Part shown: positions 1 to 8,520 of the stretch, piece by piece | How positions within the stretch are numbered: the first letter of the stretch is position 1 | Layout of the letters: each line of letters opens with the position of its first letter | Origin: Pseudomonadota bacterium | GTDB taxonomy: Bacteria; Pseudomonadota; Alphaproteobacteria; Reyranellales; Reyranellaceae | Assembly: GCA_018240685.1 (NCBI GenBank) | Contig: JAFEFG010000037.1 | Coordinates: forward strand, 1-40,889 | DNA length: 40,889 nt | Reading direction: 5' to 3' | Translations under genes and position numbers: made by a program | Notes under the pieces: generated by a model | Seen by the model: the letters and a program-made list of their open reading frames with translations, nothing else | Databases searched by the model: none | Told to the model about the DNA's origin: nothing

Positions 1-2382
1 GAGGCTCATGTCGCGTACCCCGGTCAGCGCGAGCTGCAGCGTTCGCGGGATCGGCGTTGCCGTGAGGGTGAGCACGTGCACGTCGGCACGCAGCTCCTTC
101 AGACGCTCCTTGTGACCGACCCCGAAATGCTGCTCCTCGTCGACGATCAGAAGGCCGAGGTCCTTGAATTCGATGCCCTTCGCCAGAAGCGCATGCGTGC
201 CGACGACGATGTCGATCGTGCCGTCCTTCAAACCGGCCTTCGTTTCCTTGGCCTCCTTGGTGCCAACCAGGCGGGACAGGCGGCCAATGCGCAATGGCAT
301 GCCGCGGAACCGTTCGACGAACGTGCGGTGATGCTGCCGCGCCAGCAACGTGGTCGGCCCGATCACGGCCACCTGCTTGCCGGACATGGCGGCGATGAAG
401 GCGGCGCGTAGCGCGACTTCGGTCTTGCCGAAGCCGACATCGCCGCAGACCAGCCGATCCATCGGCTTGCCCGACGACAGGTCGCCGATGATGTCGGCGA
501 TCGCCTGCAACTGGTCGTCGGTCTCCGCGTAGGGAAAGCGCGCACAGAACTCTTCGTACAGCCCCTCCGCCGGGCTCATCGTCTCGCCGCGGCGCACGGC
601 GCGCTCGGCGGCGATCTTGATCAGCCGGTCCGCCATGTCGGCGATGCGCTGCTTCAGCTTGGCCTTGCGAGACTGCCACGCGACGCCGCCGAGGCGGTCG
701 AGCTGCGCTCCCTCCTCCGCACTGCCGTAGCGGCTCAAGACGTCGATGTTCTCGACCGGAACGAACAGCTTGTCGCCGCCTTCGTAGGTGAGCCGCAGGC
801 AGTCGTGTCGCGCGTTCTGGATCTCGAGAGTGACCAGCCCCTCGTAGCGGCCGACGCCATGCTCGCGGTGGACGACGAGATCGCCGTCGCTCAGCGCGGA
901 GGCTTCGGCGATGAACCGTTCTGACGGGCGACGTTTCTTGGCTGGCCGGGACAGCCGGTCGCCCAGGATGTCTTCCTCGCCGACAACCTCCAGTCCGTCG
1001 AGGACGAAACCGTGCTCGAGCGACCAGACCGCGATGCCGAGCGCACCCGGCGGCAATCCGAGGACGGTCGCGTAGTCCTTGACGGGAACCGGTGTGGTCG
1101 CGCCGTGTTCCTGCAGCAGATGCTGGAGCCGCGACGCCGACCCCTCGGTGTATCCCGCGACCACGACGCGCCGGCCGGCGCTGTTGGCGGCCCTTACATG
1201 CTCGGCGACCTTGTCGAACAGGTTGACGCCCTGCGCGGTGCGGGCCTGGGCGAATCCTTCGTGGCGGCGGCCGCCGAGATCGATGGCGTTGGCCGCTTCG
1301 AGCGGCGCGTCGAAGCTGGTGAACTGCACGACGCTGCGTCCCTCCAGCAGCGCCTCCCATTGCGAGGGTTTGAGATAAAGCCGTTCGGGCGGCAGCGGCT
1401 TGTAGTCGCCGCCGCCGGTCATGCCGCCCTTCGCCCCCGTCTTTTGGCGCGCATCGTAGTAGTCCACGATGAGTTCGTGGCGCGCGTCGAACGCCTCCTT
1501 GATCTGATGGTCCGCGGTAACGACGGCGTCGGGGCAGTAGTCGAGCAGCGTCTCCAGGCGCTCGTGGAACAACGGCAGCCAGTGCTCCATGCCCACGTGA
1601 CGCTGGCCGGCCGAGACGGCCTCGTAGAGCACGTCCTCTCCGGCGACATTGCCGAACAGCTCGCGGTAACCGCTGCGAAAGCGCGCGATGCTTTCCGGCG
1701 TCAGCAGCACCTCGCTCACGGGCAGCAATGCGACCTCGTCCCGTTCGCCGGTCGAGAGCTGTGTCATCGGGTCGAAGGAGCGCATGGACTCGACGGTGTC
1801 GCCGAACAGGTCGAGGCGCAGTGGTTCAGGGGTTCCCGGCGGGAAGAGGTCGATCAGACCACCGCGGATGGCGAATTCTCCGGGCTCCATGACGGTGTCC
1901 GCGCGGCCGTATCCGTTCTCGCCGAGGAACCTGGTGAGCGCCGCGACATCCACGGTCTGTCCCTTGCGCAGCACCGTCGCCGCGCCGGCGTAGAGGCTGC
2001 GGGGCGGCACGCGCTGCAGGACGGCCCCGACGGAGGCGAGAACGATCCTGGCCGGGCTGCCGGCCTTGCGGGGCGCTGCCAGCCTTGCCAGCGTCTCCAG
2101 CCGCTCGGCCACGATATCGGGGTGCGGGGAGAGCCGATCGTAGGGCAGGCAGTCCCACGCCGGGAAAACCAGGACCTCGCGCTCAGGCGAGAAGAAGCGC
2201 AGTCCGTCCTGCAGCCTCTCCAGGCGCTGCCCGTCGCGCGCTATGTGCAAAATGTCCTGGCCGCCGGTGCTGCGAGCGATCTCACTGAGCACCAGCGCAT
2301 CCGCCCCCTCGGGGAGGCCGGCAATGGTCCAGTGCCCTGCCTTCCGGTGCAGGGCGGCCAGGCGTTCGGAGAGCGAGGGCAC
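1..2382 (-). CDS. mfd: Transcription-repair coupling factor Mfd (N-terminal 794 codons, C-terminus outside window)
   Basis: Mfd is a DNA translocase that pushes stalled RNA polymerase off the template and recruits UvrA. The reading frame is open from a GTG at 2382 to the window edge. It starts VPSLSERLAALHRKAG and runs through the UvrB-like N-terminal module, the RNA-polymerase-interacting region (VVHREHGVGRYEG) and into the first helicase lobe. Visible motifs are Walker A (GDVGFGKTEVA), the DEEQ box (VDEEQHFG) and motif III (LTATPIPRTL). The second helicase lobe and the UvrA-autoinhibitory C-terminus lie beyond position 1. The GTG directly abuts the sdhE stop (TGA then GTG), so the two genes are probably translated in series. 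No nearby ATG fits the family start better. Confidence 0.95.
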   Translation of the reverse strand, partial: MPSLSERLAALHRKAGHWTIAGLPEGADALVLSEIARSTGGQDILHIARDGQRLERLQDGLRFFSPEREVLVFPAWDCLPYDRLSPHPDIVAERLETLARLAAPRKAGSPARIVLASVGAVLQRVPPRSLYAGAATVLRKGQTVDVAALTRFLGENGYGRADTVMEPGEFAIRGGLIDLFPPGTPEPLRLDLFGDTVESMRSFDPMTQLSTGERDEVALLPVSEVLLTPESIARFRSGYRELFGNVAGEDVLYEAVSAGQRHVGMEHWLPLFHERLETLLDYCPDAVVTADHQIKEAFDARHELIVDYYDARQKTGAKGGMTGGGDYKPLPPERLYLKPSQWEALLEGRSVVQFTSFDAPLEAANAIDLGGRRHEGFAQARTAQGVNLFDKVAEHVRAANSAGRRVVVAGYTEGSASRLQHLLQEHGATTPVPVKDYATVLGLPPGALGIAVWSLEHGFVLDGLEVVGEEDILGDRLSRPAKKRRPSERFIAEASALSDGDLVVHREHGVGRYEGLVTLEIQNARHDCLRLTYEGGDKLFVPVENIDVLSRYGSAEEGAQLDRLGGVAWQSRKAKLKQRIADMADRLIKIAAERAVRRGETMSPAEGLYEEFCARFPYAETDDQLQAIADIIGDLSSGKPMDRLVCGDVGFGKTEVALRAAFIAAMSGKQVAVIGPTTLLARQHHRTFVERFRGMPLRIGRLSRLVGTKEAKETKAGLKDGTIDIVVGTHALLAKGIEFKDLGLLIVDEEQHFGVGHKERLKELRADVHVLTLTATPIPRTLQLALTGVRDMSL

Positions 2383-2652
2383 TCAGAACCTCACTTTGAA
2401 GGCCAGTAGCTGGCGCAGGACCGGCGTGTCGGCCTCGGGCGGCACGTCGGCCTTGCCGGTGATCCAGTCGAAGATGTCGTTGTCGCTGGTGTTCAGCAGC
2501 CGCTCGTACTGGTCGAGTTCCAACGCGCCGAAGCCCTCGATATGAGCCTGCGCAAACTGGCCAAGAAGGATGTCGTTCTCCTTGTTGCCACGATAAACAC
2601 TGCGATAAAGCAAACGCTTCCGCCGTGTTTCCAGTTCGGCGTCGCCGGTCAT
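2383..2652 (-). CDS. sdhE: Succinate dehydrogenase flavinylation/assembly factor SdhE
   Basis: This 89-residue protein matches the size of the SdhE/Sdh5 family, small cytosolic factors that promote covalent FAD attachment to SdhA. The family RGxxE-type motif is present as RGNKE (residues 22-26), followed by the typical acidic, leucine-rich helix (NDILLGQFA) and a WITG segment near residue 65. It is the first gene of a two-gene unit with mfd, whose start codon touches this stop codon. recG reads the other way upstream. Linkage of sdhE with recG and mfd is, to my knowledge, common in Alphaproteobacteria and supports the call. Confidence 0.85.
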   Translation of the reverse strand: MTGDAELETRRKRLLYRSVYRGNKENDILLGQFAQAHIEGFGALELDQYERLLNTSDNDIFDWITGKADVPPEADTPVLRQLLAFKVRF

Positions 2653-2686
2653 TTTTTCCCCAGGTCAGATCGGAAAAGGGGCGTAG

Positions 2687-2715
2687 CATATAGGCGGCGG
2701 CGATGGCCAAGTCAC
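2687..2715 (-). promoter_or_regulatory. Predicted sigma-70 type promoter for sdhE-mfd
   Basis: Read on the minus strand, GTGACT (2715-2710) and TATATG (2692-2687) are separated by 17 bases, 34 bases before the sdhE start. The -35 is imperfect. The block TCGCCGCCGCCTATA (2703-2689) recurs exactly at the promoter of the pcm-like gene. Confidence 0.4.
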
Positions 2716-2737
2716 GCGGCCAGAGCCCCTAGCACCT

Positions 2738-4819
2738 ATGCGTCCGCAGAGCCTTACCCCCCTTTTCGCACAAGTTACCGCCCTGCCCGGCATCGGCCCG
2801 CGGCTGGGGAAGCTCGTGGAGAAGCTCGCAGGACCGCTGGTCGTCGACCTGCTGTGGCATCTGCCCTTCGCCGTCATCGACCGGCGCAACGCCCCCGAGG
2901 TCGCCCAGGCGCACGGCGGTCAGGTGGCAACGCTGACCGTCACCGTCGATGAGCACCTGGTCCCGCGCAATCCGCGGCAGCCTTACCGTATCTGGTGCTC
3001 CGACGAATCCGGCCGGCTCTGCCTCACCTACTTCAACGGCCGCGAAGACTATCTCAAGAAGCTCCTGCCGATCGGCGAGATCCGGGTCGTGAGCGGAAAG
3101 GTGGAGATTTATCAGGGCGAGGTCCAGATGACGCACCCCGATCACGTCGTTCCGCTCGACCAGCGCGACTCGATCCTTCGCGTCGAGCCGGTCTATGGCC
3201 TCACCGCCGGTCTGACTCAAAGGCCGGTGCAGAAGGCGATCGCCGCCGCAGTCGAGCGCGCGCCGGACCTGCCGGAGTGGCAGGACGCCGCCTATCTGGC
3301 GCGCCAGCGCTGGCAGAGCTGGAAGGATTCCCTCGCACGAGTCCACGCACCGGCCGAGGAAGCCGACCTCCTGCCCCAGCATCCGGCGCGGGCGCGGCTG
3401 GCCTTCGATGAGCTGCTGGCAAGCCAGCTCGCCATCGCGCTCGTCCGCCACCACAACCGCACCTTGGCGGGCCGGTCGACGACGGGCGACAGCCGGCTCC
3501 AGACAAAGGCCCTGGCCGCCCTGCCCTTCCAGCTCACGGCCAGCCAGAGGGCGGCCATTGCCGAGATCGCTGCCGACATGGCGAAACCCGAACGCATGGT
3601 CCGTCTGCTCCAGGGTGACGTCGGCAGCGGCAAGACGCTCGTCGCCTTCCTCGCCATGCTGACGGCGGTCGAATCGGGGGCGCAGGCGGCGCTGATGGCG
3701 CCGACGGAACTCCTGGCGCGGCAGCACCATGCCACGATCAGGCCGCTCGCCGAGGCGGCGGGCGTCAGGGTCGCGCTGCTGACCGGCCGGGATGGTCAGC
3801 GTCAGAAGAAGGCGACCCTCGAGGGACTGAAGGACGGGTCGATCCAGATCGTGATCGGCACACATGCCCTCGTGCAGGAGGAGGTCGAGTTCGCCGACCT
3901 CGCCCTTGCAGTCGTCGACGAGCAGCACCGGTTCGGCGTGCATCAGCGGATGGCTCTTTCGTCCAAGAGCCACGCCGTCGATCTCCTCGTGATGACGGCG
4001 ACGCCGATCCCGCGCACGCTGATGCTGGCCGCATACGGCGATCTCGACGTCTCGAAGTTGACGGAGAAGCCGGCGGGCCGCCAGCCCATCGACACCCGCA
4101 CGATCCCGCTGGAGCGGATTGGCGAGGTGATCGAGGGCGTCGGCCGCATGGTCGGCAACGGCGCCCGTGTCTATTGGGTCTGTCCGCTGATCGACGAGTC
4201 CGAGGAGATCGACCTCGCCAATGCCGAGGAGCGATGCCGGCTGCTGAGCGCCCGCTTCCCCGGCAAGGTCGGACTGATCCACGGCCGGATGAAGGGAGCG
4301 GAACGCGAGGCGACCATGGCCGCCTTCGCCGATGGCCGGCTGTCGATCCTGGTGGCGACGACCGTGATCGAAGTCGGCGTCGACGTGCCGGCCGCCACGG
4401 TGATGATCATCGAGCACGCCGAGCGTTTCGGCCTGGCGCAGCTCCACCAGCTGCGCGGCCGCGTCGGCCGCGGCAGCGCCAAGTCGACCTGCCTTCTCCT
4501 TTACGCACAGCCGCTCGGTGAGACCGCGAAGGCACGGCTCGCGATCATGCGTGAAACGGAAGACGGCTTTCGCATTGCCGAGGAGGATCTGCGGCTGCGG
4601 GGGGCCGGCGAACTCCTCGGCACGCGCCAGAGCGGTCTGCCCGACATGCGCCTGGCGGACTTCGCCGCGCATGCGGAATTGCTGGAGGCTGCCCGGGACG
4701 ATGCCAGGCTGGTCATAGAACGCGACCCCGAACTCAAGTCGCAGCGGGGCGAATCCTTGAGGGTGCTCCTCTACCTTTTCCGCCGCGACGACGCGGTGCG
4801 CACGCTCAGGGCCGGCTGA
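2738..4819 (+). CDS. recG: ATP-dependent DNA helicase RecG
   Basis: RecG remodels stalled replication forks and branch-migrates Holliday junctions. The protein has 693 residues, the normal family length. The N-terminal wedge/OB-fold region covers roughly residues 1-230. The helicase core carries Walker A GDVGSGKT (293-300), the diagnostic DEQH box in VDEQHRFG (394-397), TATPIPRTL, and the C-terminal lobe motifs TTVIEVGVDVP and QLRGRVGRG. The ATG at 2738 gives the expected PGIGPRLGKLVEKLAG helix-hairpin-helix start. It is divergent from sdhE-mfd across an 85-base gap and converges with the DUF4139 gene, the two stop codons being two bases apart. Confidence 0.97.
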   Translation: MRPQSLTPLFAQVTALPGIGPRLGKLVEKLAGPLVVDLLWHLPFAVIDRRNAPEVAQAHGGQVATLTVTVDEHLVPRNPRQPYRIWCSDESGRLCLTYFNGREDYLKKLLPIGEIRVVSGKVEIYQGEVQMTHPDHVVPLDQRDSILRVEPVYGLTAGLTQRPVQKAIAAAVERAPDLPEWQDAAYLARQRWQSWKDSLARVHAPAEEADLLPQHPARARLAFDELLASQLAIALVRHHNRTLAGRSTTGDSRLQTKALAALPFQLTASQRAAIAEIAADMAKPERMVRLLQGDVGSGKTLVAFLAMLTAVESGAQAALMAPTELLARQHHATIRPLAEAAGVRVALLTGRDGQRQKKATLEGLKDGSIQIVIGTHALVQEEVEFADLALAVVDEQHRFGVHQRMALSSKSHAVDLLVMTATPIPRTLMLAAYGDLDVSKLTEKPAGRQPIDTRTIPLERIGEVIEGVGRMVGNGARVYWVCPLIDESEEIDLANAEERCRLLSARFPGKVGLIHGRMKGAEREATMAAFADGRLSILVATTVIEVGVDVPAATVMIIEHAERFGLAQLHQLRGRVGRGSAKSTCLLLYAQPLGETAKARLAIMRETEDGFRIAEEDLRLRGAGELLGTRQSGLPDMRLADFAAHAELLEAARDDARLVIERDPELKSQRGESLRVLLYLFRRDDAVRTLRAG

Positions 4820-4821
4820 TC

Positions 4822-6822
4822 CTAGCCGAGCTTGGCCACGTAGCTTCGCAACGCTTCCCGTGCCGCATCGACGGCCTTCTGAGCCTCCGTGTGCTGCTTC
4901 GTCAGGGCCTCGAGGTCGTTCTCCTGCTTGTCGAGCATGCCGAGATAGCGGCGCTGCAGATCGCTGTTGGCCGGCACGCTGCCGAGATTCGCGCGCACGC
5001 GGGCCTGCTCCTGGACGACCTGCTGCTGCTGGGCCTCGACCTGGGTCAGCTGGCGTTGTGCGTCGGAGACGGCCTGCTGGAGCTGCAGGATCTTGGTCAG
5101 CGCCGCCCGGGTCGTCGCATCGAAAGCCGGGGCCGAGGCGAAGACCTTGATCTGGTCGGCAGGACCATCGACCAGGCGCAGATCCTGTTGCTGCGTCTGC
5201 TCCTGCACGACATCGAAGACCTGGGTCTGCTCCCCGCCCGCCAGCTTGAACAGCAGGCGATAGTTGCCTTCGCTGATCTCGACGCCCTTGGGCTCGGGCT
5301 TCGCGAGCGTCCAGCCCGGCAGGCGCCGCTCCGTCACGATGAGATCGCGCGTCTCTCGCGCCGGGCCGCGGGTCCGGTAGGTCGTTGTCTGGCGGGCGAT
5401 GCGGGAGTAGCGGAGCACGCCGTTGACGATCGAGCCGCTGGCCAGACGGTCGGTCTGTGCGGTGTCGCGCTCGATGGTGATCTTCTCATCCAGCGCGTAC
5501 GGCAGCAGTCGCGTCTCCCCGACCGGCATCGCGGAAAGGCGCGCGTCGCCGGCATAGGCCACTTCGTTGGCCTTTCCGCGCTGGTAGAGGGTGAGGATGC
5601 CGGGCGGAAGGCCGGTCTCCCCGTCGTTGGTGAAGCGCACTGCGGCCAGCGGATTGCGCGCCGCAGTCTCCGGCTGATAGAGCGCAACCCGCTGTGCCGC
5701 GATCTCGCGGTCGAGGATGGGGATCGACAGCGTGTTGCCGTTGGTGACGCTGACGGGGCGCGGAAACGTGAACATCACCTGCGTGGCGGCTTCGGTCGCT
5801 TCCAGCTGGTCCGCGGCTACCGCCATCCGGGGCGTGGCCGTTGCCGCCTTGGGCGCCTGCAGGCGCAGGGATGGCGCCGGTGCGGCAGGCGGTGGCGGTG
5901 CCGCCTCGGCGGCGACGCTGCCGCGATCCACGGTCGGCATCAGGCGTCCCCCCACCTCCACGGGAATTTCCGGACGGTGCGCGTAATAGGCCTCGTAGAG
6001 CGCCTGATGGAAGGCGACGGGACGTCCGGACGCCAGGGTCAGCTCCACGTCCTTCCAATCCCGTCCGCTCATGTTCTCGATCGTAGCCCAGCCCTGGAGC
6101 GACGCCCGCGGCGTGCTGGCGTCTGGCGGCAGCGTCAGACGATACGAAGCCTTCCAGACGGGAACGGCAACGATGTAGGCCACGCGCACGGTCCGTTTGC
6201 CCTCGCCGCGAACGGCCAGGGAAAGGGTGCGCGCATCCTTGGCGCGGTTGTTCTGGAGGTCGTTCAGGGCCTGCCCTACCTTCTCGCGCAGCGCCGGATC
6301 GGTGAACTGCAGGTTCTCGGCATCCTCGAGCACGAATTGCTGCAGGCCGCGGTCAGTGAGCAAGGTGACGCGCGTGCGTTTGCCGGCGGTCTTGCCGTCG
6401 GGGCCGATGACGGCGCTGTCCTCCTCGACGGACGCAATGCGTCCGGTCATTGCGCTGCTGCCCCCGACGGAGATTTCCGCGCCCTTGAGCGCTGCCAGGA
6501 GAGCCGCGGGACTCTCGAGCGCCGTCTGGTCGAAGGGAAGATCCTTGAAGAGCTGCTTCAGCGGCTCGCGGCCCGGCAGGCTGAGGCCGCCGACATTGCC
6601 CTTGTCGTCGTAGACGACCAGACTCTTGAGGACATCGTCGACCTGGTCGAGCGGCACCGTGAGGGCGAGCTTCGCCTCGCCATCGACGCTCGCCTCGTAT
6701 TCGAAGTAGCCGAGCCCGCCGGAGGACAGCATCACCCGCTTGAGCGTGAGGTCCTGAGCGGAAGCAACAGCCGGCACCGCCAGAAAGCCCACGAGGGCAA
6801 TGACGATCATCAAGCGTCGCAT
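4822..6822 (-). CDS. Secreted DUF4139-domain protein of unknown function
   Basis: This 666-residue protein begins with a clear Sec signal peptide (MRRLMIVIALVGFLAVPAVASAQD), so it should be periplasmic or surface-exposed. The first 200 residues are beta-rich. The middle (about 210-510) has the DUF4139 pattern (RVAYIVAVPVWKASYRL, IENMSGRDWKDVELTLASGRP) interrupted by a low-complexity Ala/Pro segment near 310-330. The last 90 residues form a Gln-rich coiled coil (QLQQAVSDAQRQLTQVEAQQ). DUF4139 proteins have no settled biochemical role; some relatives have been tied to mucoidy or envelope phenotypes. The ATG has a good upstream GGGGAG. It is co-directional with sufU 74 bases upstream but may have its own promoter. 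Confidence 0.75.
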   Translation of the reverse strand: MRRLMIVIALVGFLAVPAVASAQDLTLKRVMLSSGGLGYFEYEASVDGEAKLALTVPLDQVDDVLKSLVVYDDKGNVGGLSLPGREPLKQLFKDLPFDQTALESPAALLAALKGAEISVGGSSAMTGRIASVEEDSAVIGPDGKTAGKRTRVTLLTDRGLQQFVLEDAENLQFTDPALREKVGQALNDLQNNRAKDARTLSLAVRGEGKRTVRVAYIVAVPVWKASYRLTLPPDASTPRASLQGWATIENMSGRDWKDVELTLASGRPVAFHQALYEAYYAHRPEIPVEVGGRLMPTVDRGSVAAEAAPPPPAAPAPSLRLQAPKAATATPRMAVAADQLEATEAATQVMFTFPRPVSVTNGNTLSIPILDREIAAQRVALYQPETAARNPLAAVRFTNDGETGLPPGILTLYQRGKANEVAYAGDARLSAMPVGETRLLPYALDEKITIERDTAQTDRLASGSIVNGVLRYSRIARQTTTYRTRGPARETRDLIVTERRLPGWTLAKPEPKGVEISEGNYRLLFKLAGGEQTQVFDVVQEQTQQQDLRLVDGPADQIKVFASAPAFDATTRAALTKILQLQQAVSDAQRQLTQVEAQQQQVVQEQARVRANLGSVPANSDLQRRYLGMLDKQENDLEALTKQHTEAQKAVDAAREALRSYVAKLG

Positions 6823-6895
6823 GAAATCTCCCCGGATCAGGTTCGCCGACGGTGCTCGTCAACTATGACACAACCGCGGCGGCTGCGAGGAAAGT

Positions 6896-7303
6896 TCAGG
6901 AAAGGGCGTCCTTGAGTGCCTCGAACGGCAGGAGCACGCAGTCCTGCCGGGACTTGTGCTGTCGTACGGGCGTGAAGGCCGAGAACGGCTCCCCTGCTTC
7001 GCCCTCTTCGCGGCCCAGGGCGCGGTCGGCCTCATGCCGAAGGGCGGCGATGCCGGCGGCGTCCCGTCCGACCGCGACCGATGCCAGCGCCGAAGCCGAG
7101 GCCTCGCAGAGCAGGCAGCCGCGCACCTGATGGGCGATATCCTTGATCTTGCCCGTTGCATCCAGCGCGACGTCGATGGTCACGCGGTCGCCGCACAGCG
7201 GATTGTCCCTGCGCGCCGATTTCGTGGGCGCAGCGAGCTTGCCCGCACCCGTCTTGGCCTTGGCCAGGGCCACGATACGTTCCTGGTAAAGTTGTTCGCT
7301 CAT
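6896..7303 (-). CDS. sufU: SufU-type zinc-binding sulfur-transfer/scaffold protein
   Basis: This 135-residue protein belongs to the IscU/NifU N-terminal fold and specifically looks like SufU. It has the SufU zinc-ligand set Cys37 and Asp39 (NPLCGDR), Cys63 (RGCLLC) and Cys122 (RQDCVLLPFEAL), plus the long stretch between the second and third cysteines that distinguishes SufU from IscU. An extra Cys66 lies next to the second ligand. In Bacillus, SufU uses this zinc site to take persulfide from SufS. The start overlaps the sufS stop by four bases (ATGA), so the two are co-translated. No sufB, sufC or sufD is present nearby. The sulfur acceptor here is therefore open: Fe-S assembly or the molybdenum cofactor are both possible. 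Confidence 0.8.
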   Translation of the reverse strand: MSEQLYQERIVALAKAKTGAGKLAAPTKSARRDNPLCGDRVTIDVALDATGKIKDIAHQVRGCLLCEASASALASVAVGRDAAGIAALRHEADRALGREEGEAGEPFSAFTPVRQHKSRQDCVLLPFEALKDALS

Positions 7304-8520
7304 CTCAGTATCTTTGCCGCGTGTTCCACGCCGGCCAGCATCGCGTCGATGTCGCCGTTGTCATTGTAGGGAGCGATCGACACCCGCGTCGTCCCGGCGA
7401 GGTCGAAGTGATCCATGAGCGGCTGGGCACAGTGATGGCCGGCGCGGACCGCCACGCCGAACGAGTCGAGCACCTGCGCCACATCGTGCGTGTGCACGCC
7501 CTCGAGCGCGAACGACACCACCGGATAGCGGTCCTGCAGGCTGGACGGGCCCAGGATGCGCGTCCCGGCAATCCCTTGCAGGCCGTCCATCGCCCGCTGA
7601 GTCAGGGCCATCTCATGGGCATGCACCGCCATCCAGTCGAGGCCGCGCATCCATTTGCAGGCCGCCCCCAGGCCGATGGCCTGGCCGATCGGCGGCGTGC
7701 CGGCTTCGAAGCGACGCGGCGGCGGCGCCCAGGTCGTTTCTGCGAAGGTAACGCGGCCGATCATCGAGCCGCCGCCGTGGAACGGCGGCATCGCCTCGAG
7801 AAGCTCCGGCCGGGCCCACAGGACGCCGACGCCGTTCGGCCCGAAGACCTTGTGGCCGGCGAAGACATAGAAGTCGATGTCGAGCGACGGCAGGTCGAGC
7901 GGACCGTGCGGCGCGCGCTGGGCGCCGTCGAGCATGATCTTGGCGCCCACGCTGCGGGCGGCAGCGACAACCGTCTTCACATCCAGGCTGGCGCCGGTGA
8001 CGTTGGAGACATGGACCAGGGAGACGAGCTTCGTGCGCGGCGTCAGCATGCGCGGCAGAGCCGACAGATCGATCCGTCCTTCGTCGGTGACCGGCAGCGC
8101 ATCGATCTCGATTCCGGACCGCGACCTCAGGAGCTGCCAGGGCACGATGTTGGAATGGTGCTCGAGCGTGGACAGGAGGATCCGGTCGCCCGGCTTCAGC
8201 AGCGATCCGTAGGAATAGGCGACAAGATTTATGGCGGCGGTGCAGCCGCCGGTGAAGATGATCTCGCTGGGCACGACGCCGAGGAACGCCGCTACCTCCG
8301 CGCGCGCCCCCTCGTAGGCTTCGGTCGCTCGTTCCGCCAGCATATGCACGCCGCGCACGACATTGGCGCGGCCCGTCGTCTCGTAGGTGCGCACGGCATC
8401 CAGCACGGCAAGAGGCGTCTGGGCGCTGGCGCCGTTGTCGAGATAGTGGAGAGGGTTTCCGTTCACGACCTGCGACAGGATGGGGAACTGCGCGCGCAGC
8501 GCCGCAAGATCGAAACTCAT
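7300..8520 (-). CDS. sufS: Cysteine desulfurase, SufS type (group II)
   Basis: This PLP enzyme removes sulfur from L-cysteine to give alanine and a protein-bound persulfide. It has 406 residues, the same length as E. coli SufS. The PLP lysine is Lys224 in FAGHKVFGPNG, a PLP-contacting His is in STLEHHSN, and the catalytic cysteine is Cys364 in RAGHHCAQPLM, the group II signature. It overlaps the upstream molybdopterin gene by four bases (ATGA) and sufU downstream by four, so it sits inside the molybdenum-hydroxylase maturation operon. In Rhodobacter capsulatus, XdhC works with a NifS-like desulfurase to install the Mo sulfido ligand. Here the genomic context suggests the same partnership, which is inference. 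Confidence 0.92.
   Translation of the reverse strand: MSFDLAALRAQFPILSQVVNGNPLHYLDNGASAQTPLAVLDAVRTYETTGRANVVRGVHMLAERATEAYEGARAEVAAFLGVVPSEIIFTGGCTAAINLVAYSYGSLLKPGDRILLSTLEHHSNIVPWQLLRSRSGIEIDALPVTDEGRIDLSALPRMLTPRTKLVSLVHVSNVTGASLDVKTVVAAARSVGAKIMLDGAQRAPHGPLDLPSLDIDFYVFAGHKVFGPNGVGVLWARPELLEAMPPFHGGGSMIGRVTFAETTWAPPPRRFEAGTPPIGQAIGLGAACKWMRGLDWMAVHAHEMALTQRAMDGLQGIAGTRILGPSSLQDRYPVVSFALEGVHTHDVAQVLDSFGVAVRAGHHCAQPLMDHFDLAGTTRVSIAPYNDNGDIDAMLAGVEHAAKILR

Noticed and set aside
1012..2409. 465-codon plus-strand open frame at the left end
   Set aside because: Shadow of mfd, whose frame is open to the window edge and has helicase motifs.
2729..4672. 647-codon minus-strand open frame opposite recG
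   Set aside because: Shadow of recG; the plus-strand frame has all helicase motifs.
4891..6915. 674-codon plus-strand open frame
   Set aside because: Shadow of the DUF4139 gene, which has a signal peptide, ribosome site and domain pattern on the minus strand.
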